A stretch of DNA of 64,000 nucleotides from JACVRW01 sp963765135. Lineage in GTDB: Bacteria; Actinomycetota; Thermoleophilia; Solirubrobacterales; Thermoleophilaceae. The position numbers were made by a program, and so were the translations under genes. Shown here in pieces: positions 33,125 through 41,501 of the stretch (positions are counted from its first letter, which is position 1; every line of letters starts with the position of its first letter). The notes beneath the pieces are model-generated. The model did no database searches. It saw only the letters and a list, made by a program, of their open reading frames with translations, and had not been told where the DNA came from. The DNA lies in assembly GCA_963765135.1 (NCBI GenBank), contig CAVXUX010000003.1:124001-188000 (forward strand). Direction: 5' to 3'.

Positions 33125-35068
33125 TTAGGTCACGGCCGGTGTGCCCTCGAGGACCAGGCGGGCCCGCGCGAAGACGTCCTCGCCGTGGTCTCCGGGCTGC
33201 CACTGGGCCACACCCACACGCACGCGCGGGCCCGAGCGCTCGAGGTGCTCCAGTTGTTCGATCAGCTGGGCCCCGCGCTCGGCCGCGCCGGCGTTGCCGG
33301 TGCCTGGCAACACCACGGCGAGCCGACGTCCGCTGTAGCGGCCGATCGTCGCCGGGTCCCCGGCCATCGTTCGTTCAAGCTCTCGAGCCGCCGCCTGCAA
33401 GGCCATGTCGCCCGCCGCGTAGCTCTCGCGTCGGTTGATGGTCGACAGCTCCGACAGCTCGATCATGGCCACGGCGAATGGCTGGCGGGTCCGGGCGGCG
33501 CGCTCTGCCTCCCGGGCCGCCACCTCCTGCAGGTATCGATGCGAGTGCAGCAGGGTCACGTTGTCACTCGCGGCGGCCGAGGCGGCTCCGAGCCGCCCCG
33601 TGGCCATAGCTTCCTCGGCCGGGGCCAGCGCGGGCAACACCGCGGGGAGGGCCTCCGGGTACGGCGGCTCGGGCGGCTGGTGGCGGACCTCCTCGACGAA
33701 GAGCGCCGCGATCTCGGGATCGAACTGACTTCCAGCGCAGCGCTCGATCTCCACACACGCTTCTTCCGGGGTGAGGCGCTCCCGGTAGGGGCGGGTGGAG
33801 ATGAGGGCGCTGAAGCAATCGACCAGCGCCACAACCCGAGCCTCGACCGGGATCTCGTCGCCGCGCATGCCGTCCGGGTATCCCTGCCCGTCCCAGCGCT
33901 CGTGGTGATGGCGGATGCCGGGGGCGAGGCCCGCCAGTCCTGGAACCCGCTCCACGATGCGCGCACCGATCTCCGGGTGCAGCTCGATCACGTTCCGCTC
34001 GTCCGGAGTGAGGCGGCCGGGTTTCAGCAGGACCCGCTCGCTGATGCCGAGCTTTCCGACGTCGCGTAAGAGCCCGGTGAACAGCAGCTGCTCGCGCCGG
34101 GCCGGGTCGAAGTCGAGGCGCCGGGTGACGCGGTCCACGTAATGGCTGATCGCGATCGCATGCGAATCCACGAAGGGGTCCGTGTTCTCGACGGCGTCCG
34201 CCAGGATCCCGACCACTGCCAGGTAGGAGGAGCGCACGCGCCCCTGCAGGCGGTGGTTTTCGAGCACGGCGCCCGCGTGGTCCCCGAGTGCGAGCAGCAC
34301 GTCGTCGTCGAGTTCTTCGAAGCCCCCGGGGCGGTTTGCGCACACGACGACTCCCTCGAAGCCGTCATTCATGTACACGGGAATCGCCACGAGCGAATCG
34401 ATTTCCTCGTCGGCCGCGGATACCCCATCCCCGGCGGCGTCTTCGCGCACGATCTCGTTCCTCTCGAGGACCCTCTCGGCGAACCGCTGCGCCACCGAGC
34501 TGTCGGCGGGGTCGTTGCGGAACCCGCTGTGGCACACAAGGTCGAGCCGGCCGTCGCCGTCGGCGTCGCGCTTCGACAGGAGCAGCCCACACTCGGCTTG
34601 GGAGAGGCGCGTGGCGACCTCGAGGACGAGCTCGTGCAGGTCACCGGTTCCTCCGCCGGTGCGGTACGAGCGGAGCACTTGCTCGCGCAGCTCGCGCGTC
34701 CACTCCCGCTCGGCCTGACGGGCTCTCTCGATCCGCAGTCTCAGCCGCTGCTCATGCCGCAGCGCCTCGCGCTGTTCCTCCAGCTTCCGCTCGAGGAGCT
34801 CGCCGCGGTCGCCGCTCACGCGTGCCGCCTCCTCCAGCGCGCGGGCGCGCTCGTCCATCCGGCCGCGCCGTTGCTCGTCGAGCGCCGCTCGCGCGGCGCC
34901 AGAGCGCCGTTCGTAGGCCCAGCCCGCGAGCGCCGCCACCACCGCAACCGCCAGCAGGATGGTCACCAGGTCGTCCAGGGCGTCGGTGAAGTCGCCGCCA
35001 GCCAGTGCGATGCCGAGTATGAGCAGGCCTGCCGTGCCGAGCAGGGCGGCAGCCACGCGGACCAGCAT
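33125..35068 (-). CDS. Membrane GAF - degenerate HD-GYP - degenerate GGDEF protein
   Basis: 647 residues from the ATG at 35068 behind GGGAAGG. Two membrane helices lie at about 1-50, a coiled coil at 60-130, and a GAF domain at 140-275. The HD-GYP region (about 285-440) keeps H303, H364, HHHERWDGQGYP at 387-398 and D417, but its central HD dyad is R335-D336 (LLRDVGK). A final GGDEF-like region (from about 470) has SGRRLAVVLPG in place of GGDEF. Cyclic-di-GMP hydrolysis is therefore doubtful. A sensor or binding role is more likely. Confidence 0.85.
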   Translation of the reverse strand: MLVRVAAALLGTAGLLILGIALAGGDFTDALDDLVTILLAVAVVAALAGWAYERRSGAARAALDEQRRGRMDERARALEEAARVSGDRGELLERKLEEQREALRHEQRLRLRIERARQAEREWTRELREQVLRSYRTGGGTGDLHELVLEVATRLSQAECGLLLSKRDADGDGRLDLVCHSGFRNDPADSSVAQRFAERVLERNEIVREDAAGDGVSAADEEIDSLVAIPVYMNDGFEGVVVCANRPGGFEELDDDVLLALGDHAGAVLENHRLQGRVRSSYLAVVGILADAVENTDPFVDSHAIAISHYVDRVTRRLDFDPARREQLLFTGLLRDVGKLGISERVLLKPGRLTPDERNVIELHPEIGARIVERVPGLAGLAPGIRHHHERWDGQGYPDGMRGDEIPVEARVVALVDCFSALISTRPYRERLTPEEACVEIERCAGSQFDPEIAALFVEEVRHQPPEPPYPEALPAVLPALAPAEEAMATGRLGAASAAASDNVTLLHSHRYLQEVAAREAERAARTRQPFAVAMIELSELSTINRRESYAAGDMALQAAARELERTMAGDPATIGRYSGRRLAVVLPGTGNAGAAERGAQLIEQLEHLERSGPRVRVGVAQWQPGDHGEDVFARARLVLEGTPAVT

Positions 35069-35162
35069 CCTTCCCTTCCCTGGGCTCAATGCCTCAATGG
35101 GGTGCGCATACCCCAAGATCGCGTCGAGAACCTCCGATAACCGCGGGAGCGCGGTCACGGCG

Positions 35163-36818
35163 CTACGGGGGCAGCCGGCGACCGGGTCGGCGGAGGCGGT
35201 ACCAATGGGCGCCGTATGGAGGGAGCTCCAGCGTGACGGCGCCATCCTCGAGCTCGTGATCCTCGTCGTGGAAGAGATCGACCAGGGCGCCGTCTCCTCC
35301 GAGCTCGAGCCGCGCAGTGGCATCGCGTCCGGATAGGTTGTGGGCTGCGACCACGGTTGAGTCGTCCCAGTCACTGCGGTGGGCGAAGACCGCCGCGTCA
35401 CCGGAATCGAGCAGCGTCCACTCGCCCCAGCCGAGCTCGGGACACTCCCGGCGGCGGCGAATCAGCCGCTCCATCCAGTTGAGCATCGAGTCGGGGTCCC
35501 GCCGCTGTCGCGCGACGTTGACCTCGCGAAACCCGAACGGGCCATCCTCCACGAGCGGACGGGAGGCTTCGCCGGCGGTGGTGAACCCGGCCTGGCGCTC
35601 GCCGGACCACTGCATCGGCGATCGGACGCTGTAGCGGCCCTCGATAGAGAGGTTCTCGGCCATCCCGATCTCCTCGCCGTAGAACAGGACGGGAGTTCCC
35701 GGCAGCGAGAACGCGAGCGAATAGACCATCCGGATGCGCCGCTGGTCGCCACCCAGCATGGTTGGCAGCCGTCTCCGCAGCCCGCGACCGTATAGCTGAA
35801 GCTCCCGCTCCGGTCCGAAGGCGGCGAAGACCTCTTGGCGCTCGTCCTCGCTCAGCTGGTCGAGCGTCAGCTCGTCGTGGTTGCGCACGAAGTTGGCCCA
35901 CTGGCAGTCCTCGGGGATCGGTGGAAGCGCCCCCAGGGCACGCTCCAGCGGGGTCGCGTCCTCCCGCGCGAGAGCGAGGAACATCGCCTGGTTGACGGTG
36001 AACGAGAAGATCAGCTGCAGCTCGTCGCCGTCCTCGTCGCCGAAGAACTCGCGCTGCTGCTCCGGTGGCAGGTTGACCTCCCCGAGCAGCACCGCCTCCC
36101 CGTTGCGCCGCCCGATGAAGCGGCGCAGGTCGCGCACCAGCTCATGCGGATCCTGACGGTTTTCCTCGGGGGTGCCGCTGGGCTCGATCAGAAACGGGAC
36201 CGCATCGACGCGAAACCCGCTCAGCCCCTGCTCGAGCCAAAAGCCGGCCACCTGGGCGATCTCGTCGCGTACCTCCGGGTTGGCCACGTTCAGATCCGGC
36301 TGGTGGGAGTAGAAGCTGTGCATGTACCAGCTCCCCGCCAGCTCGTCGAAGGCCCAGTTGGATTCCTCCTGGTCGGGGAACACGACATCGCCGGGCTGCT
36401 CCTCGGGCTTCTCGTCGCGCCACACGTAGAAGTCGTGGAAGGGCGACTCCGGCCCCCGACGCGCATCCTCGAACCAGGGATGCTGGTCGGAGGTGTGGTT
36501 CACGACCAGGTCGGCGATCACGCGCATCCCGCCCTCGCGCGCGGCACGGACGACGTCGAGCAGGTCCCCGTGGGTGCCGAGGCGCGGGTCGACGCCGTAG
36601 AAGTCGGTGATGTCGTAGCCATCGTCGCGTTGGCAGGACGGCATGAACGGCATCAGCCAGAGGCAGCCGATCCCGAGCCCGGTCAGGTAGTCCACGCGTT
36701 CGCAGAGACCGGGCAGGTCGCCGCAGCCGTCGCCGTCGGCGTCCAAGAAGGTCTCCACGTCGAGGCAGTAGAAGACGGTGTTCTTCCACCAGACATCGCT
36801 GGTCGCCTTGCTCTTCAC
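35163..36818 (-). CDS. treS: Trehalose synthase-like alpha-amylase family enzyme (GH13)
   Basis: 551 residues from the GTG at 36818. GH13 motifs: VVNHTS (107-110), nucleophile D205 in GFRVDAVPF, acid/base E247 in LLGEVNL, and NHDE with D315. The opening VWWKNTVFYCLDVETFLDADGDG and PSCQRDDGYDITDF match trehalose synthases (maltose to trehalose). Trehalose protects against desiccation and osmotic stress. The GTG overlaps the stop of the LLM oxidoreductase gene, so the pair is coupled. An alpha-glucosidase activity cannot be excluded. Confidence 0.85.
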   Translation of the reverse strand: MKSKATSDVWWKNTVFYCLDVETFLDADGDGCGDLPGLCERVDYLTGLGIGCLWLMPFMPSCQRDDGYDITDFYGVDPRLGTHGDLLDVVRAAREGGMRVIADLVVNHTSDQHPWFEDARRGPESPFHDFYVWRDEKPEEQPGDVVFPDQEESNWAFDELAGSWYMHSFYSHQPDLNVANPEVRDEIAQVAGFWLEQGLSGFRVDAVPFLIEPSGTPEENRQDPHELVRDLRRFIGRRNGEAVLLGEVNLPPEQQREFFGDEDGDELQLIFSFTVNQAMFLALAREDATPLERALGALPPIPEDCQWANFVRNHDELTLDQLSEDERQEVFAAFGPERELQLYGRGLRRRLPTMLGGDQRRIRMVYSLAFSLPGTPVLFYGEEIGMAENLSIEGRYSVRSPMQWSGERQAGFTTAGEASRPLVEDGPFGFREVNVARQRRDPDSMLNWMERLIRRRRECPELGWGEWTLLDSGDAAVFAHRSDWDDSTVVAAHNLSGRDATARLELGGDGALVDLFHDEDHELEDGAVTLELPPYGAHWYRLRRPGRRLPP

Positions 36819-37777
36819 GCGGCCAGCTCCGGCAGGACGCGCTCGCCGAACGCTTCGATGAAGCCACGCAGGTCCTGGCCGACGTGGTGCAGATGAATTG
36901 CCTCGAAACCAAGGTCGCCGAGCTCGGCCAGCCAGGCGGCGTGCCGGCCGGTGTCGGCGGACACCAGCACCGCCTGCCGCACGTCCTCCGGCCGCACGTG
37001 GGCGGCGGCCAGGTCGAACTGCTCGACGGTCTCCAGGTCCCAGCAGAGCGGCGGGGCGAAAACGTTCGTCCGCCACTGCTCGTGGGCAATCCGCAGCGCC
37101 TCTTCCTCGCTCGTGGCCCAGCTGAGATGGACCTGCAGGTAGATCGGCCGGCCCTCCCCGCCGCCCTCCCGGAACGCGTCGACCACGCGCTCGAGCGTCT
37201 CGCGCGGCTGGTTGATGGTCACGAGGCCGTCAGCCCACTCCCCGCACCAGCGCGCCGTTTCCGCGCTCACCGCGGCGCCGACCAGGCTGGGCGGCTGCGA
37301 GGGGAGCGTCCAGAGGCGCGCCCGGTCGACGCGTACGAGGCCCTCGTGGTTCACCGTCTCGCCGGCGAACAGGGCACGCATGACGTCCACGCACTCTCGT
37401 AGCCGTGCGTTGCGCTTCGCCTTGGATGGCCAGGGCTCGCCGGTGATGTGCTCGTTGGAGGCTTCGCCCGTGCCTAGGGCGACCCACAACCGGCCCGGGA
37501 ACAGCTCGCACAATGACGCCGCGGCCTGAGCGACGATCGCCGGGTGATAGCGCTGACCCGGCGCATTCACGACGCCGAAGGGCAGCTCCGTCGCTTGGAG
37601 GGCCGCGCCGAGGAACGACCACGCGAAGCCGGACTCGCCCTGACGCTCGCTCCAGGGCGAGAAGTGGTCGGAGGACATGGCCGCGCCAAAGCCGGCGGCC
37701 TCAGCCTCGCGGACGTGCTTGAGGAGCCGGCTCGGCGGGATCTGCTCGTGGGAGCAGTGCAAGCCAATCATGGGCAT
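36815..37777 (-). CDS. LLM-class flavin-dependent oxidoreductase
   Basis: 320 residues from the ATG at 37777 (MPMIGLHCSHEQIPPSRLL). Luciferase-like TIM barrel features: AEAAGFGAAMSSDHFSPWSERQGESG and RYHPAIVAQAAASLCELFPGRLWVALGTGEA. The pattern fits the subgroup TIGR03885 of F420- or FMN-using oxidoreductases. The substrate is unknown. Its stop overlaps the trehalose synthase start, an association worth noting. A second ATG at 37771 is possible. Confidence 0.87.
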   Translation of the reverse strand: MPMIGLHCSHEQIPPSRLLKHVREAEAAGFGAAMSSDHFSPWSERQGESGFAWSFLGAALQATELPFGVVNAPGQRYHPAIVAQAAASLCELFPGRLWVALGTGEASNEHITGEPWPSKAKRNARLRECVDVMRALFAGETVNHEGLVRVDRARLWTLPSQPPSLVGAAVSAETARWCGEWADGLVTINQPRETLERVVDAFREGGGEGRPIYLQVHLSWATSEEEALRIAHEQWRTNVFAPPLCWDLETVEQFDLAAAHVRPEDVRQAVLVSADTGRHAAWLAELGDLGFEAIHLHHVGQDLRGFIEAFGERVLPELAA

Positions 37778-37809
37778 GGCAGTGATTGCTTGCCCGTCGT
37801 CCCGAAAGA

Positions 37810-38736
37810 TCAATCGGCGGTCCCAGCGGTCGGCCGAGCCTGCCGGCGAAGCGGCCGGGCCGGCACCGATGTCTCGGCCGTCGCAACGCGGGCGACCTCG
37901 TCGGCGGTCGACCCGAACTCGAGCAGGCGTCCACCGAATGCGATTGCGCACATCGAGAACCATGCACAGCCGAGCGCCAGGCCCGCGATCACGTCGCTGA
38001 GCCAGTGCACGTCGAGCAGCACGCGGCTGCCGGCCACCATGACGATGAGCCCGGCTGCGACCCCGCCGATGGCTGCCCGAACGGCCCGGCCGCGACCGCG
38101 CGTGAGCAGCAGCGCCGCCGCGGCGAAGAAGGCGGCGGACCACGATGAGTGGCCGCTCGGGAACGACGGACCGAGCGTCTCGGCGATCGGGTTGAGCGCC
38201 GGCCGCACGCGATCGACGAGCTCCTTGACCGTCGTCGTCAGGATGCCGTTCCCGGCCACCACGATCAGGAGGAAGGGCACGACCCACACGCTCCGCGTAC
38301 GCACAGTCTCCGCGACGGCCACGACGGCCGCGAGCGCGACGACCACGACCGGCTCGCCGAGATGCGTGATGACATCGAGGCCGTTCGTCGAGAACGCGGA
38401 CGCGTGCCGATCGCCCCAATTCGCCACGCTCACGTCCAGCTGCACAAGATCGCCGCTACCGCGGACCAGGTAGGTCAGCACTCCGAGGAGTACGCCGCCG
38501 ACGACTGTCGCGACCAGTGCGAGGGTCAGCGCGAGGCCGGTTGCGGCGCGCGGATCAAGCCTCCTGGCCAGCGCAGCGCCGGGGCCCGGGTGGCGCCGCA
38601 TCGCTCTGCCGGCTTCGCGCGCGGTGTCGAGTGCAGACGGCACGTTCGGGCCCGTCACGCCCGACCAGCGCCACATCACCGCGGTGACCGCGCCGGCGAT
38701 CACGCTCGCGAATATGAGTAAGACCACCAAGGTCAT
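37810..38736 (-). CDS. PAP2-superfamily membrane phosphatase
   Basis: 308 residues with about seven membrane segments. The three phosphatase motifs are KELVDRVRP, PSFPSGHSSWS and SRVLLDVHWLSDV. The catalytic histidines are in SGHS and DVHW. It probably dephosphorylates phosphatidic acid, undecaprenyl pyrophosphate or a related lipid phosphate at the outer membrane face. It lies head-to-head with a second PAP2 gene, 69 bases apart. Confidence 0.88.
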   Translation of the reverse strand: MTLVVLLIFASVIAGAVTAVMWRWSGVTGPNVPSALDTAREAGRAMRRHPGPGAALARRLDPRAATGLALTLALVATVVGGVLLGVLTYLVRGSGDLVQLDVSVANWGDRHASAFSTNGLDVITHLGEPVVVVALAAVVAVAETVRTRSVWVVPFLLIVVAGNGILTTTVKELVDRVRPALNPIAETLGPSFPSGHSSWSAAFFAAAALLLTRGRGRAVRAAIGGVAAGLIVMVAGSRVLLDVHWLSDVIAGLALGCAWFSMCAIAFGGRLLEFGSTADEVARVATAETSVPARPLRRQARPTAGTAD

Positions 38737-38805
38737 GGGTAAGAGGGCACCGGCATAGAGGTCAACTCGGGGTCCTTGTACCCAGCCACTCAGGGGGGAA
38801 GCGCC

Positions 38806-39621
38806 ATGGATAGGCGTAGGTACTCATGGTCGAGGGATCGCGTCGTGCCTGTCTTGGGCGCGCGCGGTGGCGGTCCGGCTGAACGCTTTGCGGACCGGCT
38901 GCGCGGCCGGCACCCGGCCGCCGTCTTCTTCGCGGCGCTGCTTACGGGGTTGGCGGCGCTCGCGGTGATCTCGGTCGCGCTCGGTCTGCTGGTGACGGAC
39001 GTGCTGCTCGACATCGGCGAGCTACGACGCGCGGATAACGCCTTCGTCAGCTCGCTCGTCGGGGAGCGGACACCCTTCCTCACCGATGCATCCGAGATCT
39101 TCTCGACGGTTGGTGGGGCGCCGCTTCTCCCAATCCTGGTCGGCGTGATAGCGCTCGTCGCCGCTGTCCTGCGCCAGTGGCAGGTCGCCGCTTTCGCAGC
39201 CTTCGCGCTGATGGTCGAGTCGGCCACATACCGTGTCACGTCGCTGGCCGTGCCGCGCGACCGCCCGCACGTGCACAGGCTCGAGCACCTCCCGGCCGAC
39301 GCGAGCTATCCGTCCGGTCATACCGCCGCGGCGATCGCGGTCTACGCCGGACTCGTGCTGCTGCTGACCTCGCGCTTCCCAACCCGAGCGCTGCGCGTCT
39401 GCGCCTGGGCGCTGGCAATCGTGATTCCCGTTCTCGTCGCTTTCGCGCGCATGTACCGCGGGATGCACCATCCTCTCGACACAGCCGGAGGGCTCGTCGT
39501 CGGGATCGGGGCACTGCTGGTACTGCTGTTTGCCACGCGCGCGGCGAGTGTGGCAAGCGAGACACGTCGCGCGCCGGCGACCAGGCCCGCCCGCACTCGC
39601 AGGCGCCAGGCCGTCGCATGA
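38806..39621 (+). CDS. PAP2-superfamily membrane phosphatase
   Basis: 271 residues from the ATG at 38806 behind GGGGGGAAG; the upstream ATG at 38776 lacks a ribosome site. Motifs: VPRDRPHVHRLEHL, ASYPSGHTAAA and ARMYRGMHHPLD, with about six membrane segments. It belongs to a different subgroup from the divergent neighbour, judged by motif 1. It overlaps the diacylglycerol-kinase-like gene in ATGA. Confidence 0.88.
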   Translation: MDRRRYSWSRDRVVPVLGARGGGPAERFADRLRGRHPAAVFFAALLTGLAALAVISVALGLLVTDVLLDIGELRRADNAFVSSLVGERTPFLTDASEIFSTVGGAPLLPILVGVIALVAAVLRQWQVAAFAAFALMVESATYRVTSLAVPRDRPHVHRLEHLPADASYPSGHTAAAIAVYAGLVLLLTSRFPTRALRVCAWALAIVIPVLVAFARMYRGMHHPLDTAGGLVVGIGALLVLLFATRAASVASETRRAPATRPARTRRRQAVA

Positions 39622-40505
39622 AGGTCGCGGTCGTCGCTCACGCGGCGAAGACGCTCGACGGCGGGCTGCCGGAGCTCCGTCGTGTACTGGAGACGGAGGG
39701 CTGTGACACGCCGCTCTGGCACGAGGTGCCGAAGGCCAAGAAAGCGTCCGAGCAGGTTCGGCGCGCCTTGGACGACGGTGCAGAGCTCGTGTTCGCCTGG
39801 GGCGGTGACGGCACCGTCCGGCGTTGCATCGACGTGCTGGCTGGCACAGACGTGAGCCTCGCCGTCGTGCCTGCAGGCACGGCAAACCTCTTCGCGACGA
39901 ACCTCGGGATACCGACCGACATCGAGGACGCGGTCGCCGTGGGGCTCGGCGGCGGTCGCCGAAGGCTCGACGTTGGGCGCTTCGAGGAGGAGCGCTTCGG
40001 TGTAATGGCCGGAGCCGGCTTCGACGCGGCCATGATTCGCGACGCCGACCACCTCAAGAAGCGCATCGGCCGCGCCGCATATCTCTGGAGCGGGTCGCGC
40101 AACCTGCGCGGCGACGGATTTGGAGCGCAAATCCAAGTCGACGGGACCGATTGGTACGAGGGCAGGGCCACGTGCATCCTGCTCGGCAACCTGGGCGCGA
40201 TCTTCGGCGGCGTCAAACTGTTCCCCGACGCTCGTCCCGACGACGGCCTGCTCGAACTCGGGATCGTAACCGCCGAGGGGCTGCTCCAGTGGACACGCAC
40301 GCTCGCCCGCACGACGGTCGGCGACCCGAACCGGTCGCCTTTCGTCCGAACCACGAAGGCGAGCTCGGTGGAGGTCGCGCTTGACCGCAAGGTGCGCTAC
40401 GAGCTGGACGGCGGCGACCGCAGCAAGGTCAAGCGCTTCAAGGTCGAGGTCGAGGAACGTGCGCTGAACGTGTGCGTCCCGCAACCGGATGAGGAGACGA
40501 TTTAG
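39618..40505 (+). CDS. Diacylglycerol kinase catalytic-domain protein
   Basis: 295 residues from the ATG at 39618. The ATP site GGDGTVRRC is at 62-70 (GGDGT), followed by PAGTANLFATNLGIP. The C-terminal lobe (RLDVGRFEEERFGVMAGAGFDAAMIRD) fits DgkB/YegS-type lipid kinases. Coupling to a phosphatase that removes lipid phosphates suggests a phosphatidate/diacylglycerol cycle. DUF1206 follows with no gap. Confidence 0.9.
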   Translation: MKVAVVAHAAKTLDGGLPELRRVLETEGCDTPLWHEVPKAKKASEQVRRALDDGAELVFAWGGDGTVRRCIDVLAGTDVSLAVVPAGTANLFATNLGIPTDIEDAVAVGLGGGRRRLDVGRFEEERFGVMAGAGFDAAMIRDADHLKKRIGRAAYLWSGSRNLRGDGFGAQIQVDGTDWYEGRATCILLGNLGAIFGGVKLFPDARPDDGLLELGIVTAEGLLQWTRTLARTTVGDPNRSPFVRTTKASSVEVALDRKVRYELDGGDRSKVKRFKVEVEERALNVCVPQPDEETI

Positions 40506-41366
40506 GTGGCGCAGAACGTTCAGGAGATTGCCCCGGACGTGGGGCGGCCCGAAGGACCGGTCGATCACGCCCAGGAGAAGGGCGAGGACTTCGCTCACAG
40601 CCGGACCTTCGAGTGGCTGGCGCGCGCCGGCCTCGTCGCCCGGGGAGTGATCTACGCCGTCATCGGAATACTCGCCATCAAGCTCGCGCTTGGCGACGGC
40701 GGCAAGACGACGGATCAGAACGGCGCGTTGCAGACGATCGCGAAGCAGCCATTCGGAAAGGCGCTCCTTATCATCGTCACGATCGGACTGGCCGGCTATG
40801 CGACCTGGCGGCTCCTGCGCGCCGCGATCGGTCACGGCCCCGAGTCGAGCGATGACACGAAGGACCGGCTCGACGGCGCTTGGAGCGGGATCTCCTACGC
40901 GCTGCTGTGCGTCACCGCGGTGTCGATTCTGATCGGAGCGGGAGGCAGTTCGGGCAGCCCCGACCAGACTACCGGCGGCGTTCTCGGCTGGCCGGGCGGG
41001 CAGGTGCTGGTCGTGATCGCGGGATTGGTCGCGATCGGTGCAGGCCTCGAGCAGGGCTACAAGGGGATCAGGAGGAAGTTCCTCGAGGACTCGAAGACCG
41101 AGGAGATGGGGGAGAGCGTCGAACGGGCGTTCACGGCGCTCGGCGGCTTCGGCCACCTGGCGCGAATGGTGGTGTTCACGCTGGTCGGCTACTTCTTCAT
41201 CCGCGCCGCGCTTGACTACAACCCGGACAAGGCGGTGAGCCTCGACGGAGCGCTCACGGCGCTCGGCCATGCGTCCTACGGGCCGGTGCTCCTCGGCGTG
41301 GTCGCGGCCGGCCTGATCGGCTTCGCCGCATATTCGATTGCCGACGCGCGCTATCGCAGGGTGTAG
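40506..41366 (+). CDS. DUF1206 membrane protein
   Basis: 286 residues from the GTG at 40506, immediately after the kinase stop. Three repeats of the DUF1206 unit are visible, each of a GxxARGVIYxxxGxxAxxxAL pair of helices: ARAGLVARGVIYAVIG, LLIIVTIGLAGYATWRLL and FGHLARMVVFTLVGYFFIRAAL. About six membrane helices. The function is unknown. It is the last gene of the operon with PAP2 and the lipid kinase. Confidence 0.9.
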   Translation: MAQNVQEIAPDVGRPEGPVDHAQEKGEDFAHSRTFEWLARAGLVARGVIYAVIGILAIKLALGDGGKTTDQNGALQTIAKQPFGKALLIIVTIGLAGYATWRLLRAAIGHGPESSDDTKDRLDGAWSGISYALLCVTAVSILIGAGGSSGSPDQTTGGVLGWPGGQVLVVIAGLVAIGAGLEQGYKGIRRKFLEDSKTEEMGESVERAFTALGGFGHLARMVVFTLVGYFFIRAALDYNPDKAVSLDGALTALGHASYGPVLLGVVAAGLIGFAAYSIADARYRRV

Positions 41367-41388
41367 CTATACGGGCGAAACCCTGTAG

Positions 41389-41462
41389 TCGGGCTGACTG
41401 GATTTGAACCAGCGACCTCTCCGACCCGAACGGAGCGCGCTACCAAACTGCGCCACAGCCCG
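41389..41462 (-). tRNA. tRNA-Pro (anticodon CGG)
   Basis: 74 bases. Acceptor arm CGGGCTG pairs with CAGCCCG, discriminator A. The anticodon stem CTCCG/CGGAG encloses TTCGGGT with CGG at the anticodon. The T arm is CTGG-TTCAAAT-CCAG. No CCA is encoded. It lies between the DUF1206 gene and the sugar dehydrogenase gene. Confidence 0.95.
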
Positions 41463-41501
41463 AAGCAGGCCCTAGGGTAGCCGTTGCCATACTGAGGCCG
41501 C

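Noticed and set aside
35069..35401. Longer N-terminus of the HD-GYP protein
   Set aside because: The extra 111 codons are low complexity and antisense to the trehalose synthase end; the ATG at 35068 has a ribosome site and begins a membrane helix.
41367..41501. Phage or genomic island boundary at tRNA-Pro
   Set aside because: No direct repeat of the tRNA 3' end, integrase or composition change was found on either side.
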